A stretch of DNA of 64,000 bases from an uncultured Latescibacterota bacterium. GTDB lineage: Bacteria; Latescibacterota; UBA2968; UBA8231. Made by a program: the position numbers and the translations under genes. Positions 26,014-35,618 of the stretch are shown here, piece after piece. Below the pieces are notes generated by a model that saw only the letters and a program-made list of their open reading frames with translations, ran no database searches and had not been told where the DNA came from. The stretch covers positions 3,348,001-3,412,000 of the forward strand of contig OX638377.1 of the NCBI GenBank assembly GCA_951813615.1, given 5' to 3'. Each line of letters starts with the position of its first letter. The first letter of the stretch is position 1.

Positions 26014-27635
26014 GCACTTCGTGGCCGTGGCTGGCCGCCCTCGCGCTGTTGGGCGGTTGCACCGCTGAACCTCCTGCGTCCACCACCTCGATCCACTTTG
26101 TCGATGTCGGCCGGGACGCCGGCTTGGACTTTACCCACTTCAACGGCTTTTCTGGGGAGTACTACTACGTCGAAACATTCGGCGCTGGGGCCGCCTTCCT
26201 CGACTACGACGGCGATTGGGACCTCGACCTCTATCTAGTCAACGGCACTTACTTAGAAGGGCTTCCCCCCGACCCTCTACCGCGCAATCATCTCTACCAA
26301 AATCTCGGGCAAGGAACCTTCCACAACGCGAGCGGTCCCACCGCCGCTGCCGACCCTGGCTACGGCTTCGGGGTCTCGGCCGCCGACTACGACGGCGATG
26401 GCGATCAGGATCTCTTCGTCGCCAACTACGGCCCCAACGCCCTCTACCGCAACGACAGCGGCACCTTTACCCGCAATAAGGTCGGCGTCGAAGACCCACG
26501 GTGGGGCACCAGCGCCGGTTTCTTCGACTACGACTTGGACGGCGACCTCGACCTCTTCGTCGCCAACTACGTTCACTTCAGCCTCGACGCCAATATCGTC
26601 TGCAAGATCGGCAAAACCCGCTCCTACTGCGAGCCAGCCGCCTATGCCCCAATCGGCGACATCCTCTACCGCAACGACGGCGACCACTTCACCGACGTCA
26701 CCGACCCGGCCGGCATCACCTTAGAAGGCCGCGGCCTCGGCGTGGCTTTTGCCGACTACGACTTGGACGGCGACACCGACCTCTACGTGGCCAACGACGG
26801 GACGATGAACTTTCTCTACGAGAACCAACGCGGCACTTTCGCCGAGGTCGGGCTGGCGGCCGGCACCCGCTACGACGAGCACGGCCACGCCGAGGCCGGC
26901 ATGGGCACCGACTTCGGCGACTACGACCGCGATGGCGATATGGACCTTTTCGTCACTAATTTTGCCTTTGAGACCAACACGCTCTACCAAAACGATGGCC
27001 AAGGCCAGTTCGCCATCGCTTCTGGACGGCTTGGGCTGGGCGAGGCCTCGCTCCAGCCTCTCGGCTTTGGCACCCGCTTCCTCGACTACGACAACGACCG
27101 CGATCTCGACCTCTTTGTCGCCAATGGCCACGTCATGGACGTGGTCGCCGAATGGGATTCGACCCAGACCTACCACCAAACCAATCAGCTATTCCGCAAC
27201 GAGGACGGCCAACGCTTCACCGACGTCTCTGCCAGTATGGGATCAGCTTTCGCCCAAGCCAATGTCGGGCGCGGTACGGCCGTGGCCGACTACGACGACG
27301 ACGGCGATCTCGACCTGCTGATCACTACTGTAGCCGCTCCACCGCGCCTGTTGCGCAACGACGGCGGCAACCGCCACCACTGGCTACAAGTCTTCCTCAT
27401 CGGCAAGACCCACCCCGACGCCCTCGGTGCCCGCGTGGCCGTCACCGCTGGCGGCGTCCGGCAAACGCAGGAGCGCCAATCGGGCAGCAGCTATCTTTCT
27501 AGCCACGATCCGCGGCTGCACTTCGGCTTGGGACAGACCACCCACGCCCGCGTGGAAATCACGTGGCCTTCCGGTCAAGTGCAAACCCTCGAAAACGTCG
27601 CCGCCGATCAAGTGCTCCGCATCGAAGAACCATAG
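26010..27635 (+). CDS. FG-GAP/VCBS repeat lipoprotein with ASPIC/UnbV C-terminal domain
   Basis: This encodes 541 residues from GTG 26010, which overlaps the previous stop; the start is chosen because it yields a signal peptide with lipobox (WPWLAALALLGGC). The open frame continues upstream to 25860 but there it only overlaps the pentapeptide gene. The body has at least seven calcium-binding FG-GAP/VCBS-type repeats (DYDGDGDQDLFVANYG, DYDLDGDTDLYVAND, DYDRDGDMDLFVTNF) forming a beta-propeller. The last 75 residues match the ASPIC/UnbV module (ALGARVAVTAGG, GSSYLSSHDPRLHFGLG, VEITWPSGQVQTL). These proteins are common in FCB and planctomycete genomes as surface or periplasmic lipoproteins; biochemical function is largely unknown. 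Confidence 0.88.
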   Translation: MSTSWPWLAALALLGGCTAEPPASTTSIHFVDVGRDAGLDFTHFNGFSGEYYYVETFGAGAAFLDYDGDWDLDLYLVNGTYLEGLPPDPLPRNHLYQNLGQGTFHNASGPTAAADPGYGFGVSAADYDGDGDQDLFVANYGPNALYRNDSGTFTRNKVGVEDPRWGTSAGFFDYDLDGDLDLFVANYVHFSLDANIVCKIGKTRSYCEPAAYAPIGDILYRNDGDHFTDVTDPAGITLEGRGLGVAFADYDLDGDTDLYVANDGTMNFLYENQRGTFAEVGLAAGTRYDEHGHAEAGMGTDFGDYDRDGDMDLFVTNFAFETNTLYQNDGQGQFAIASGRLGLGEASLQPLGFGTRFLDYDNDRDLDLFVANGHVMDVVAEWDSTQTYHQTNQLFRNEDGQRFTDVSASMGSAFAQANVGRGTAVADYDDDGDLDLLITTVAAPPRLLRNDGGNRHHWLQVFLIGKTHPDALGARVAVTAGGVRQTQERQSGSSYLSSHDPRLHFGLGQTTHARVEITWPSGQVQTLENVAADQVLRIEEP

Positions 27636-27723
27636 AAGAGCATTTCCTTCCATTTTTTATCTTTCACGCCCCTGTTCAAATGAACGAACTAAAGTGACAG
27701 TAGGCACCGAGAGCAGCTTACCC

Positions 27724-29178
27724 ATGGACCTACCTAACATCCTCTTCATCCTTTCCGACCAGCACAGCAAATTCCACCTCGGCTGCTACGGCGACCCGCT
27801 GGTGCGCACCCCACATCTCGACCGCTTGGCCAGCGAGGGCATGCGCTTTGCCAATGCGTACACTCCTTCGCCTTTGTGCGTGCCAGCGCGCATGGCCTTT
27901 ATGACTGGTCGGCGGCCCAGCGCCAACCAAGTCTGGGGCAACGACCACATCCTCAGTTCGGCCCTGCCGACTTGGGCCCACGCCGTGGGTGCGGCTGGAT
28001 ACGAGACCGCGCTGATTGGCCGCATGCACTTCGTCGGCCCCGACCAGCGCCACGGCTTTGAGCACCGACCCATCGGCGAGTACAGCGCCCTGCATCCGGG
28101 TGCACCCCGACAGGGCGGGCCCATGTTCAAGAACATTCCCGCCAGCACCTCGGGTCAGACCCGCGAATGCGTCGAAATAGCCGGGTACGGCCGCACCACG
28201 TACCAAGCTTTTGACGACCGCGTCGCCGAAGCGGCCTGCGCCTATTTGGCGGAAAAGGCGCAAGCGCCCGACCGTCCCTTTGCCGCAGTAGCCGGCTTTG
28301 TGCTGCCGCACTGCCCGTTCTTTGCCCCCAAGGATCTCTACGATTATTACTACGACCGCGTCGATGTGCCACAACCCGACCCGGCTGGAGAGCCAGCGGC
28401 AGTAACCAATTTCAAAAAGCGCCGCCTCATTGACGAACCCCTGCCCGAAGAGCGCATCCGCGTGGCGCGGGCGGCCTATTTGGGTCTGTGCGAATACTTC
28501 GACCGCAAGGTCGGCCAACTCCTCGACCAACTCGACGAGACCGGCTTGCGCGACAATACCTTGGTGATCTACTCCAGCGACCACGGCGAGATGGCCGGTG
28601 AGCACGGCTGCTGGTGGAAGAGCAACTACTACGAAGGCTCGGTCGGCGTCCCTCTCATCGCCCGTTTGCCCGGCGTGATACCAGCGGGCGCGGAAAATCC
28701 CGTGTTGTGCAATTTGCTCGATTGGGCACCCACCGCCGTAGAAGTGGCCGAGGGCGAGCCCCTGTCCGCAACCGACGGCCATTCTCTGTGGCGCGAACTA
28801 CAGGGCCACGCAGATGGCACCCGCCCCGATACTACCTTCAGCGAACTGGGGCCCTCGCGCGGCGATCCTCCTTCGCGCATGATCCGGCAGGGACCGTGGA
28901 AGCTCTACAAATACCACGACGACACCCCACCGGCTTTGTTCAATCTGGCGGACGACTTAGGGGAATGGAACGACTTGGGCCGCGCTGATGCCTACGCTGC
29001 CGTGCGGCAACATTTGCTCGACCAACTCTACGCGAATTGGAATCCCGGGCAGGTGGCCCAACGCAGCGCTGAACTAACGCGGGATGCGCAAGTGCTGACG
29101 GCGTGGGGACGGGCGGTGCAGCCTCGGCACGAAGATACCTTGCCTGTCGAAGACGTCGAGGATGTAGTGCGCTGTTGA
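27724..29178 (+). CDS. Type I (formylglycine-dependent) sulfatase
   Basis: This encodes 484 residues. ATG 27724 begins exactly at the family's usual N terminus (NILFILSDQH); a GTG at 27694 is an alternative, and the frame further upstream overlaps the previous gene. Metal-binding Asp (SDQ, residue 12) and the CVPAR motif (residues 52-56, C-x-P-x-R) mark a cysteine-type sulfatase whose Cys is converted to formylglycine. YSSDHGEMAGEHG provides the later metal and catalytic residues. It resembles choline-sulfatase or phosphonate monoester hydrolase-like members. There is no signal peptide, so a cytoplasmic sulfate-ester hydrolase is likely, or export by another route. The substrate is unknown, and no maturase gene is in view. 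Confidence 0.9.
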   Translation: MDLPNILFILSDQHSKFHLGCYGDPLVRTPHLDRLASEGMRFANAYTPSPLCVPARMAFMTGRRPSANQVWGNDHILSSALPTWAHAVGAAGYETALIGRMHFVGPDQRHGFEHRPIGEYSALHPGAPRQGGPMFKNIPASTSGQTRECVEIAGYGRTTYQAFDDRVAEAACAYLAEKAQAPDRPFAAVAGFVLPHCPFFAPKDLYDYYYDRVDVPQPDPAGEPAAVTNFKKRRLIDEPLPEERIRVARAAYLGLCEYFDRKVGQLLDQLDETGLRDNTLVIYSSDHGEMAGEHGCWWKSNYYEGSVGVPLIARLPGVIPAGAENPVLCNLLDWAPTAVEVAEGEPLSATDGHSLWRELQGHADGTRPDTTFSELGPSRGDPPSRMIRQGPWKLYKYHDDTPPALFNLADDLGEWNDLGRADAYAAVRQHLLDQLYANWNPGQVAQRSAELTRDAQVLTAWGRAVQPRHEDTLPVEDVEDVVRC

Positions 29179-29188
29179 GAAGCTCGCC

Positions 29189-32100
29189 TCACATGTGCGA
29201 CAGAAAATGCCCAGTCTCGCCCAATACGCCGTCAATACACAGCCACAATCCGGCCGCGGTCGCCTCGCCCAAAATCAACCCTAGGAAAAACGGCTTGGCC
29301 CGCTCGTAGAGCGGCATCCCACCCCACTTGACAATGCCCAGCTTGAGCGCCCACGCAATAAACACCGAAAACCACACCTGATTAGCCAGCCAGCCGACGC
29401 TGACGATAAACCCCAGCGGGTGCAACGGCCACCAGTAAAACCGGTGATGACCCCACAACAGCACGGCCTCAAAGAGTCCACCGATGCCGGTGAACAACCA
29501 ACCGCGCATATCGGCTGGCAGCGGATCGACGATCGGCCGCGCCATGTCGGTAAATGTGCGATTGGCCTGACGGGTCATAAAGAACGGATGCAAATTGATC
29601 CCGCCGTGCTCGTAGCACACCTGAAAAATGACCCAAGTCGCCCCGGCCAAACTCACCACCAACGCCAGCGCCATTCCCCAAAACAGCCGCCTTTTAGAGC
29701 CAACCACCGCCTCGGCTAGCTTGAGCGAATTGGCCGCGGCAATCATTGGAAAAAGCCGCATCTCAGACTGCCAGACGTACGTAAAGGTCAGGGCCGTCAG
29801 CCCCTTGGCCCCAATCACCGGTGCGCCGACCGCAGAGATGACGAAAAACGCCGCCACCATCGGCGAGCGCGCCGTCGCCAGCCCGGCCGTGGCCACCGCC
29901 CGCGTGACGAACACGTAAAAAATCAAGCACATCAGTAAAAACAGTGGCAAAATCGCCAGCGGCACCCCAGACGCCCACAGCCACACGCCCACGAAGAGCA
30001 GACTGGCCAAAAAGCCAAAGACCGCCACCCGATAGGAAAGCATTTCCCCCGCATCATCCACCGTCGGGTCGCCGTGCCACGCCTTGCGCCACACCGCCCC
30101 TAAGTGCCGCCGCCCCATCCACAAGGTGTAGCCGACAAAAATCAGACAGGCCCCCATCACCTCGTGCGTCAGATCCGCGGTCTGCGAGTAGGAATAGAGA
30201 CTGAGCTTTTCGGCACTGGCAATGCCCAACGAGGCGAAAATTCCCTCTTGCGCTTTGTTGAAGACGTAGAAAAACCAAATCGAAAAGGAAATGTCTAGAT
30301 TGACCAGATAGAAAAAACCGATCCACGCATACACCCAGTGCATATTCAGCTTATTGCCGATCCACGGCAGTTGCCCAGCCGACTGGACCGGCAGCGGCAC
30401 CGCCGGGAAGTAGTAGTGCAGCCCCTTGAGCGACAGCAGGACGAACGGTACCGCAAAGCCGATCCACAACAGCCGCTGCTTAAAAAGCGGCCCCAGCTTA
30501 AACCCCGGACGGCCCTCCTCTACCATCTTGAGCGGCAGTTGCACCATGGGATAGGCCAGCCGCTCGTGCTGCGACCACTGCCGGTGCAGAATGGAACTCA
30601 TGCAGAGCATCATAAAGCTCAGCACCAAAAAAAACACGTACCAATAGCTCAGCGTCTCACTCCAAGCTCCCCACGGAATGCTCTCCCCAGGCGACAATCC
30701 CTCGTGCAAATCGACAATTGCCTGCCGGTCTTGCGGCACCAACCACGGCGTCACGTGCGGAAAGAAAACCTCGCCCCAGTTGTTTTCCGGGGTCGCGTAG
30801 TAATACAGCCCACTGATGATCGGAATCAGGTAGCCGACAAACGCCTGTGTTGGCACGGCCGACGCCAACAGCATCATCGCATAAATGAGCACCAAATCGG
30901 CTCGCCCCAAGGCGAGGCCGCGACCGAGTGCCCGCAGCAGGGTATTGACCCCCACCACCAAGACGAAAAACAGAAAGATCGCTCCAGGCGACGAACTGTT
31001 GAGCGCCATGAACGACCCTTGCAGCATAATTATCGCGTAGGGTGCTCCCACGCCGATGGCCAACGCCAACAGGACCCCCACCGCAAACCCCCGCCAAGTA
31101 AAGGACGCCGGCTGTTCCGCTGCCGCCTGCTCTTCTACACGCTCCTCGGCCTGCTCAGCCGCCAGCGTCCGCGCCGACTCCACATGCTGAACGCGCTCGG
31201 CCTCCCGGAGCGCGTACCAAATCAACATCTGCTTGCGCAGGGCCTCTACCAACCGCAGGTTGAGCCGCTGCCAGTAGTGGTGCTCGCCACTCAGCCGGCG
31301 CAACCGAACCTCCATCGCCCGCGTGCGAACACCAGCCGACGCGAACTCCACGACCACCTCTTGGCTCACCCCCAAGTCAAACGGGGCCAACCACAGCGCA
31401 AACGAGAGGCGATAGCCATCGGCCTGGGTAACTCGCATATCTTCGACGTAGAAATCCCCTAGCGTCGCCCGACCAAAGGCCCCAAAGTAGTTGGCCAAAA
31501 AGCCGCACACCCCCTCGACCTCTCCCTCGCCGAGCATGAAGGGGAACTCAAACAGCCACTCGTCGCCGCTGGGTGGGTCTGGACGCCAGCGCCGCACCAC
31601 GTCTGGCACCGCCTGCCGCGCCGCCTGCCGCGCCGGATAGATCGTCGATAGCAACACCACCCCCATCACCGCCAGCGCGGCCCCAATCGCCGCCAGCGAC
31701 GAGTAGTTCAAGGTAATGCCCTGCAACAGCCCCATTGACAATAGCACCCTCCCCAACCCCTGACCCAGCAAATAGCCCAACGTCGTCCCCAGCACCGCAT
31801 AGACGCAGGCTTCGGCCACAAACAGCAGCGCGATGTGCAAGGGAGCCAGCCCCACCGAGGAGTAGATGCCGATCTCGCGCAGGCGTTCGTACACCGCCCC
31901 CAGCATCGCATTGAGCACAATGAGTGCGGCCACCAGCGCGGGAATCGCCAGCGCCCCCAGCCCCTGCACAGCCGTCAGCCCCACCGAGCTCAGGGCCATC
32001 ACCTCCCCTGCCGGCGAGCCGACAAATAAGGTGACCGCCACCCGCGTCAGATAGTCCTCGACCAGCGCCTGCCCATCGGTCGCCCCTGGAAAGCGCACGG

Positions 32101-35100
32101 CCACCGAGCGCAAACTGCCCCCGGCCTCGGCCAGCGTTTGATAGGGCACGAGCACCACGTGGTGCGGCTTTAGGTGGATGAAGGGCCGCAGTTCGCGTAG
32201 ATCCTCCTCGCCGGCAATATCCACGTCCCGCTCCGTTCCTAACTGGAGCACCTCTGTGCTCGACAGGACAAAATCGGCCGGCATCAGACTCTCGTCATCG
32301 AGGTCGCGCAGTTCACCCAATCGCTCCGGGTCGGCAATCCCGCGCACTTTAAGCACGCGCCCAAACACCTCGACCTGATCCCCAACTCCAACGCCCAACG
32401 CCTCGGCCATGTCCAACGGCAGGATGCAGGTAGCTTCATCATCCGAGGCAAAAAACGACCCGGCCACCAAGCTCTTATCCACCTCGGTGATCTGCGCCTC
32501 CTCCGGCGTCAGGCCCAACAGGCCCGTGGCCCGCACTGCGTTCCCTGCCGCCATCACCGCGATCCAGCCGCCCTTGCCGCCTTCGGCCGCGTACCAGCCG
32601 CGCCGCCCCATCCAGCCGCTACCGCCAAAGTGCGACTCAGCGTAGTCGAGCGCCTCCGGCGTCAGGCGCTCCCAGCCGCGGTCGCGGATGAGGATTCCAG
32701 GGTATGCTCCAGCGTGGGGCAGTTGGAAACTCGCATAGCGGATTTGCTGTTCAAACGAGGTAAAAGAGAGCAGGGTGAACGTCAAAAGCGTCAGCGTCGC
32801 CAGCGTCAGACCGGTGCGCAAGGGCCGCCGCCGCATATTGGAAATCCCCAACATGAAGGCCGCATAACTCGCGCTCAAGCGGCTCAGGTCTTGGGTGTGA
32901 ACCCGCATCTGTTGGCTCTGGTGCTGGGCCATGACGCGGTTGAACCGACTTACCAGCATAAAGAGCACCAAGGCAGCCATCGCCATGATTGCAAACGCCA
33001 ATAGCACCACCAGCGGCTCGGCCAGCTCAAAGGCTGGATGCACCTGCGCCAGAATCAGCCAAATCGCCAGCAATAACAGCCCAAAGCCAGCGAGCTGTCG
33101 GCGAATATCGGCCGCGGCAAACAACAGCCGCTCCCCGAAAAAGGCCGCCGGCAACAACAGCGCCATAAAGAAGATCACCCCTTCGAGGACGTCGTTGAGC
33201 GTCGCCAAGACCTCTGGGTAGGCCCGCGTCTCCAAGCCCAGCGCCTTGCGGCTCCACGCCACGTACTCATCCCACTTCAATTGTTCAGCCGCTGCTTCCG
33301 CCTCGGCTATGGCTGCCGCCGCCTGTGCGTGGAGGCGCGTCAACCGCTGATTTTCAATGCCGTGCTCCTTGAGCACCCCCAACCGCACCTCATCCAAATT
33401 CCACACATCCCGCGCCGCCTGCAGCGTCGCGGCCCCAAATCCCTCCTCGGTCAACAAAAACCCCTGACCCCGCGCCTCGGCCTCGCTTTGACTGCCCTCG
33501 CTGTTGAGCAGCAAAAACTGGCCGTCCAAAATCACTTTGACGCGATCGTCGGCCGCGGCATCGGCTGGCCCGTAGATCACCCCTATCGAGCCGATGCTGC
33601 TTTTAGCTAGGGCGTACCCGTACTGGCCCGGCTCGCCCCCGTCCGCCGACAGCACCTTGGCTTCGTTCAACGCGCGCAAAAGGCGCGGTTCGACCAAGCC
33701 GTACAGGGGCCGCCCCACTCCGGGAAATAGCACGGCGATCTGCTCGTTTTGCGTCCAGCGCACATTCTTGGCCAAGCGGCCATCCGCCCGCGGTTTCCCG
33801 TGGTGCGCTTGCGCACGCTTACTCAAGTCCACTACGTGAGTAAGTGTCCCCCGCTCGGCATCCAGCGCCGCCACTGCCAGCGGATACGTCCCTTGCACCA
33901 GCCCGGAGACTCGCGCCGTTCCAGCGGCATCCGCGAGAAAGTAGCGCGTAGCGCGCACCCCTTTGCGCTCTTCTTCTTCTACCTGCACCGCCACCAGCGC
34001 CCCGGCTACCGGCCGATCTGGCACTTGACTGCGCCGGGGGAACGTCCGCACTTTGACCCGCAAATCCCGCAGCCGATCTTTCAACGCCTCCTCGAGTCGC
34101 TCCCGCCCAGCCAACAGCGCCGTATCGGCCAACGCATGAGCCAGCAGATCGGCCACCAACGCCGCCTGTCCTTCCACATTATCCCACGCCACGCCCGCAC
34201 TCGTGTCCCGTGGCAAATCCAGCGCAAAGCGTGCGTCGCCTACCGTGGCCAGCGTCAACGACGGAAATCCCGCCTCGAGCGCTAACTCCCCATCCGCAGC
34301 CAAACCCCCAGGCATGTAGCTATCCCAATCCATTCCCCGAATGGGGCTGATGCCATTGGCTACCGCCTCGGCGCGGCTCAGCGCCTCCGCGTACTTGGTA
34401 AAGCGACGACCAAAGGGCACGAAAAACCGCTTGAGCGCGTAGCTATCCGTGTTGTTCCACAGTACCACCCGCTCGCCGTGGCTGGACAAATCGAGGCCAA
34501 TGAACAGGTCAATATTCAGCGGCTCGGCCAGCCGGGCCGCGTAGTGCTCTTGGCGGCGAGCGTGCCGGTCGAGGAAGGCGACCATGCCCTGCCGCCCTTG
34601 GAAGTGGGCACCCAGCGCGGCGAGCACCACCGTGTGCGCTGGCGGGTTCGCCTGCAACCGCGCAGCCACCTCCAACAGCGCCGCCACACTCACCGCGGCC
34701 GCGGCCCCCGGTGCCTTCGCAGGTACCACCGACGGCGCGTCGTAATACGCATGGACCAGCACCGTCTCGTTCTGCGCGGTCCCCGCATCCTTCCCCGGCA
34801 CCACCGCCCACACGTTGTACGCCATCCGTTCTTGCCAATCCATCCGCCCCCACAGCCCCACCTCCACCGCTCCATCCACCAATCGCCGCCGCAGCCTTTG
34901 CCCAGCGGCTCCCTCCACCCAGAAGCGCGGCACATCCAACGGTGCTCGCACGTACTTGCCCTGCGCCTGCTGCGTAGTAGCCGAATCCGCAGCCACAAAC
35001 ACCACCGCCCGCGCCCCCAACGACGCGGCCTTCAGCCAAGCGTCCCCACTGGCAAAGTCTAGTACCACCACCCGCCCAACCACCTCCTGCCCATTGAAAT

Positions 35101-35455
35101 CGCCCCAATCCCCATCGCCGCCCCAAATCGCCGGTGCCCGCAACCCCTCCGGCGGCACGGTTGAAGTCTGCGCCCCATTCGGCCACACCGCGTACAGAGG
35201 CACCGACTCATCTTCCCACTCCAACCGCCCGCCCCGGTCCATCGGCACCACCACTGCAAAGGAATCGCGTCGCGTCGCCAGCCCCAACGCCTGCAACCGC
35301 TCCTCCACATACTCTGCCGCTTGGGCACTTCCCGGATAGCCCGCCACCCGCGATTCCAGCGAGGACAAGTGCTCCACAACAGCCCGCGGCCCTGCCAAAG
35401 CCGCCACCGGACCAATGGCAAAGACGACCAAAGAGACAATAATCAGCACAACCAT
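29189..35455 (-). CDS. 2088-residue fusion: M28-peptidase-like, FtsX/MacB permease and DUF6785-like membrane domains
   Basis: This is one uninterrupted frame. Residues 1-20 are a signal anchor. About 25-445 resemble an M28 peptidase with a PA-like insert (YPGSAQAAEYVEERLQALGL; VLVHAYYDAPSVVPAKAPGA), but the usual second Asp and the Glu-Glu pair are not seen. About 480-540 is a beta-sandwich resembling carboxypeptidase-regulatory domains. Membrane helices at about 755-835 and 880-900 lead into an FtsX/MacB permease unit (885-1290; SNMRRRPLRTGLTLATLTLL, YERLREIGIYSSVGLAPLHI, STIYPARQAARQA). A soluble stretch and coiled linker (1300-1445) precede about 640 residues of polytopic membrane protein resembling DUF6785/DUF6784 families. 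No ABC ATPase is nearby. The start is ATG 35455; the frame stays open for about 42 codons upstream. The function is unknown; an envelope transporter or mechanotransmission role is a guess. Confidence 0.75.
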   Translation of the reverse strand: MVVLIIVSLVVFAIGPVAALAGPRAVVEHLSSLESRVAGYPGSAQAAEYVEERLQALGLATRRDSFAVVVPMDRGGRLEWEDESVPLYAVWPNGAQTSTVPPEGLRAPAIWGGDGDWGDFNGQEVVGRVVVLDFASGDAWLKAASLGARAVVFVAADSATTQQAQGKYVRAPLDVPRFWVEGAAGQRLRRRLVDGAVEVGLWGRMDWQERMAYNVWAVVPGKDAGTAQNETVLVHAYYDAPSVVPAKAPGAAAAVSVAALLEVAARLQANPPAHTVVLAALGAHFQGRQGMVAFLDRHARRQEHYAARLAEPLNIDLFIGLDLSSHGERVVLWNNTDSYALKRFFVPFGRRFTKYAEALSRAEAVANGISPIRGMDWDSYMPGGLAADGELALEAGFPSLTLATVGDARFALDLPRDTSAGVAWDNVEGQAALVADLLAHALADTALLAGRERLEEALKDRLRDLRVKVRTFPRRSQVPDRPVAGALVAVQVEEEERKGVRATRYFLADAAGTARVSGLVQGTYPLAVAALDAERGTLTHVVDLSKRAQAHHGKPRADGRLAKNVRWTQNEQIAVLFPGVGRPLYGLVEPRLLRALNEAKVLSADGGEPGQYGYALAKSSIGSIGVIYGPADAAADDRVKVILDGQFLLLNSEGSQSEAEARGQGFLLTEEGFGAATLQAARDVWNLDEVRLGVLKEHGIENQRLTRLHAQAAAAIAEAEAAAEQLKWDEYVAWSRKALGLETRAYPEVLATLNDVLEGVIFFMALLLPAAFFGERLLFAAADIRRQLAGFGLLLLAIWLILAQVHPAFELAEPLVVLLAFAIMAMAALVLFMLVSRFNRVMAQHQSQQMRVHTQDLSRLSASYAAFMLGISNMRRRPLRTGLTLATLTLLTFTLLSFTSFEQQIRYASFQLPHAGAYPGILIRDRGWERLTPEALDYAESHFGGSGWMGRRGWYAAEGGKGGWIAVMAAGNAVRATGLLGLTPEEAQITEVDKSLVAGSFFASDDEATCILPLDMAEALGVGVGDQVEVFGRVLKVRGIADPERLGELRDLDDESLMPADFVLSSTEVLQLGTERDVDIAGEEDLRELRPFIHLKPHHVVLVPYQTLAEAGGSLRSVAVRFPGATDGQALVEDYLTRVAVTLFVGSPAGEVMALSSVGLTAVQGLGALAIPALVAALIVLNAMLGAVYERLREIGIYSSVGLAPLHIALLFVAEACVYAVLGTTLGYLLGQGLGRVLLSMGLLQGITLNYSSLAAIGAALAVMGVVLLSTIYPARQAARQAVPDVVRRWRPDPPSGDEWLFEFPFMLGEGEVEGVCGFLANYFGAFGRATLGDFYVEDMRVTQADGYRLSFALWLAPFDLGVSQEVVVEFASAGVRTRAMEVRLRRLSGEHHYWQRLNLRLVEALRKQMLIWYALREAERVQHVESARTLAAEQAEERVEEQAAAEQPASFTWRGFAVGVLLALAIGVGAPYAIIMLQGSFMALNSSSPGAIFLFFVLVVGVNTLLRALGRGLALGRADLVLIYAMMLLASAVPTQAFVGYLIPIISGLYYYATPENNWGEVFFPHVTPWLVPQDRQAIVDLHEGLSPGESIPWGAWSETLSYWYVFFLVLSFMMLCMSSILHRQWSQHERLAYPMVQLPLKMVEEGRPGFKLGPLFKQRLLWIGFAVPFVLLSLKGLHYYFPAVPLPVQSAGQLPWIGNKLNMHWVYAWIGFFYLVNLDISFSIWFFYVFNKAQEGIFASLGIASAEKLSLYSYSQTADLTHEVMGACLIFVGYTLWMGRRHLGAVWRKAWHGDPTVDDAGEMLSYRVAVFGFLASLLFVGVWLWASGVPLAILPLFLLMCLIFYVFVTRAVATAGLATARSPMVAAFFVISAVGAPVIGAKGLTALTFTYVWQSEMRLFPMIAAANSLKLAEAVVGSKRRLFWGMALALVVSLAGATWVIFQVCYEHGGINLHPFFMTRQANRTFTDMARPIVDPLPADMRGWLFTGIGGLFEAVLLWGHHRFYWWPLHPLGFIVSVGWLANQVWFSVFIAWALKLGIVKWGGMPLYERAKPFFLGLILGEATAAGLWLCIDGVLGETGHFLSHM

Positions 35456-35618
35456 AGCGTTCCAATATCGGCCCCAAGTATTCCGTCTAGCAAGCGAATC
35501 GACGGACGCGGCTTCTTCCGGTGCTGACTGGAGGACAGCCTCTGAGGCGATTACTTTATCATGTACGTGGAACTTCAGCTATCGGCGAGACGTTCAAACG
35601 CAGTTGAAGGAGGGCTTC

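Noticed and set aside
27730..28782. Minus-strand open frame of about 350 codons opposite the sulfatase
   Set aside because: The plus-strand frame has clear sulfatase motifs; the antisense frame has none and is explained by high GC at third codon positions.
30338..31462. Plus-strand open frame of about 374 codons opposite the giant fusion gene
   Set aside because: It is Arg/His/Gln-rich with no hydrophobic segments or motifs, as expected for an antisense shadow of a membrane protein gene.
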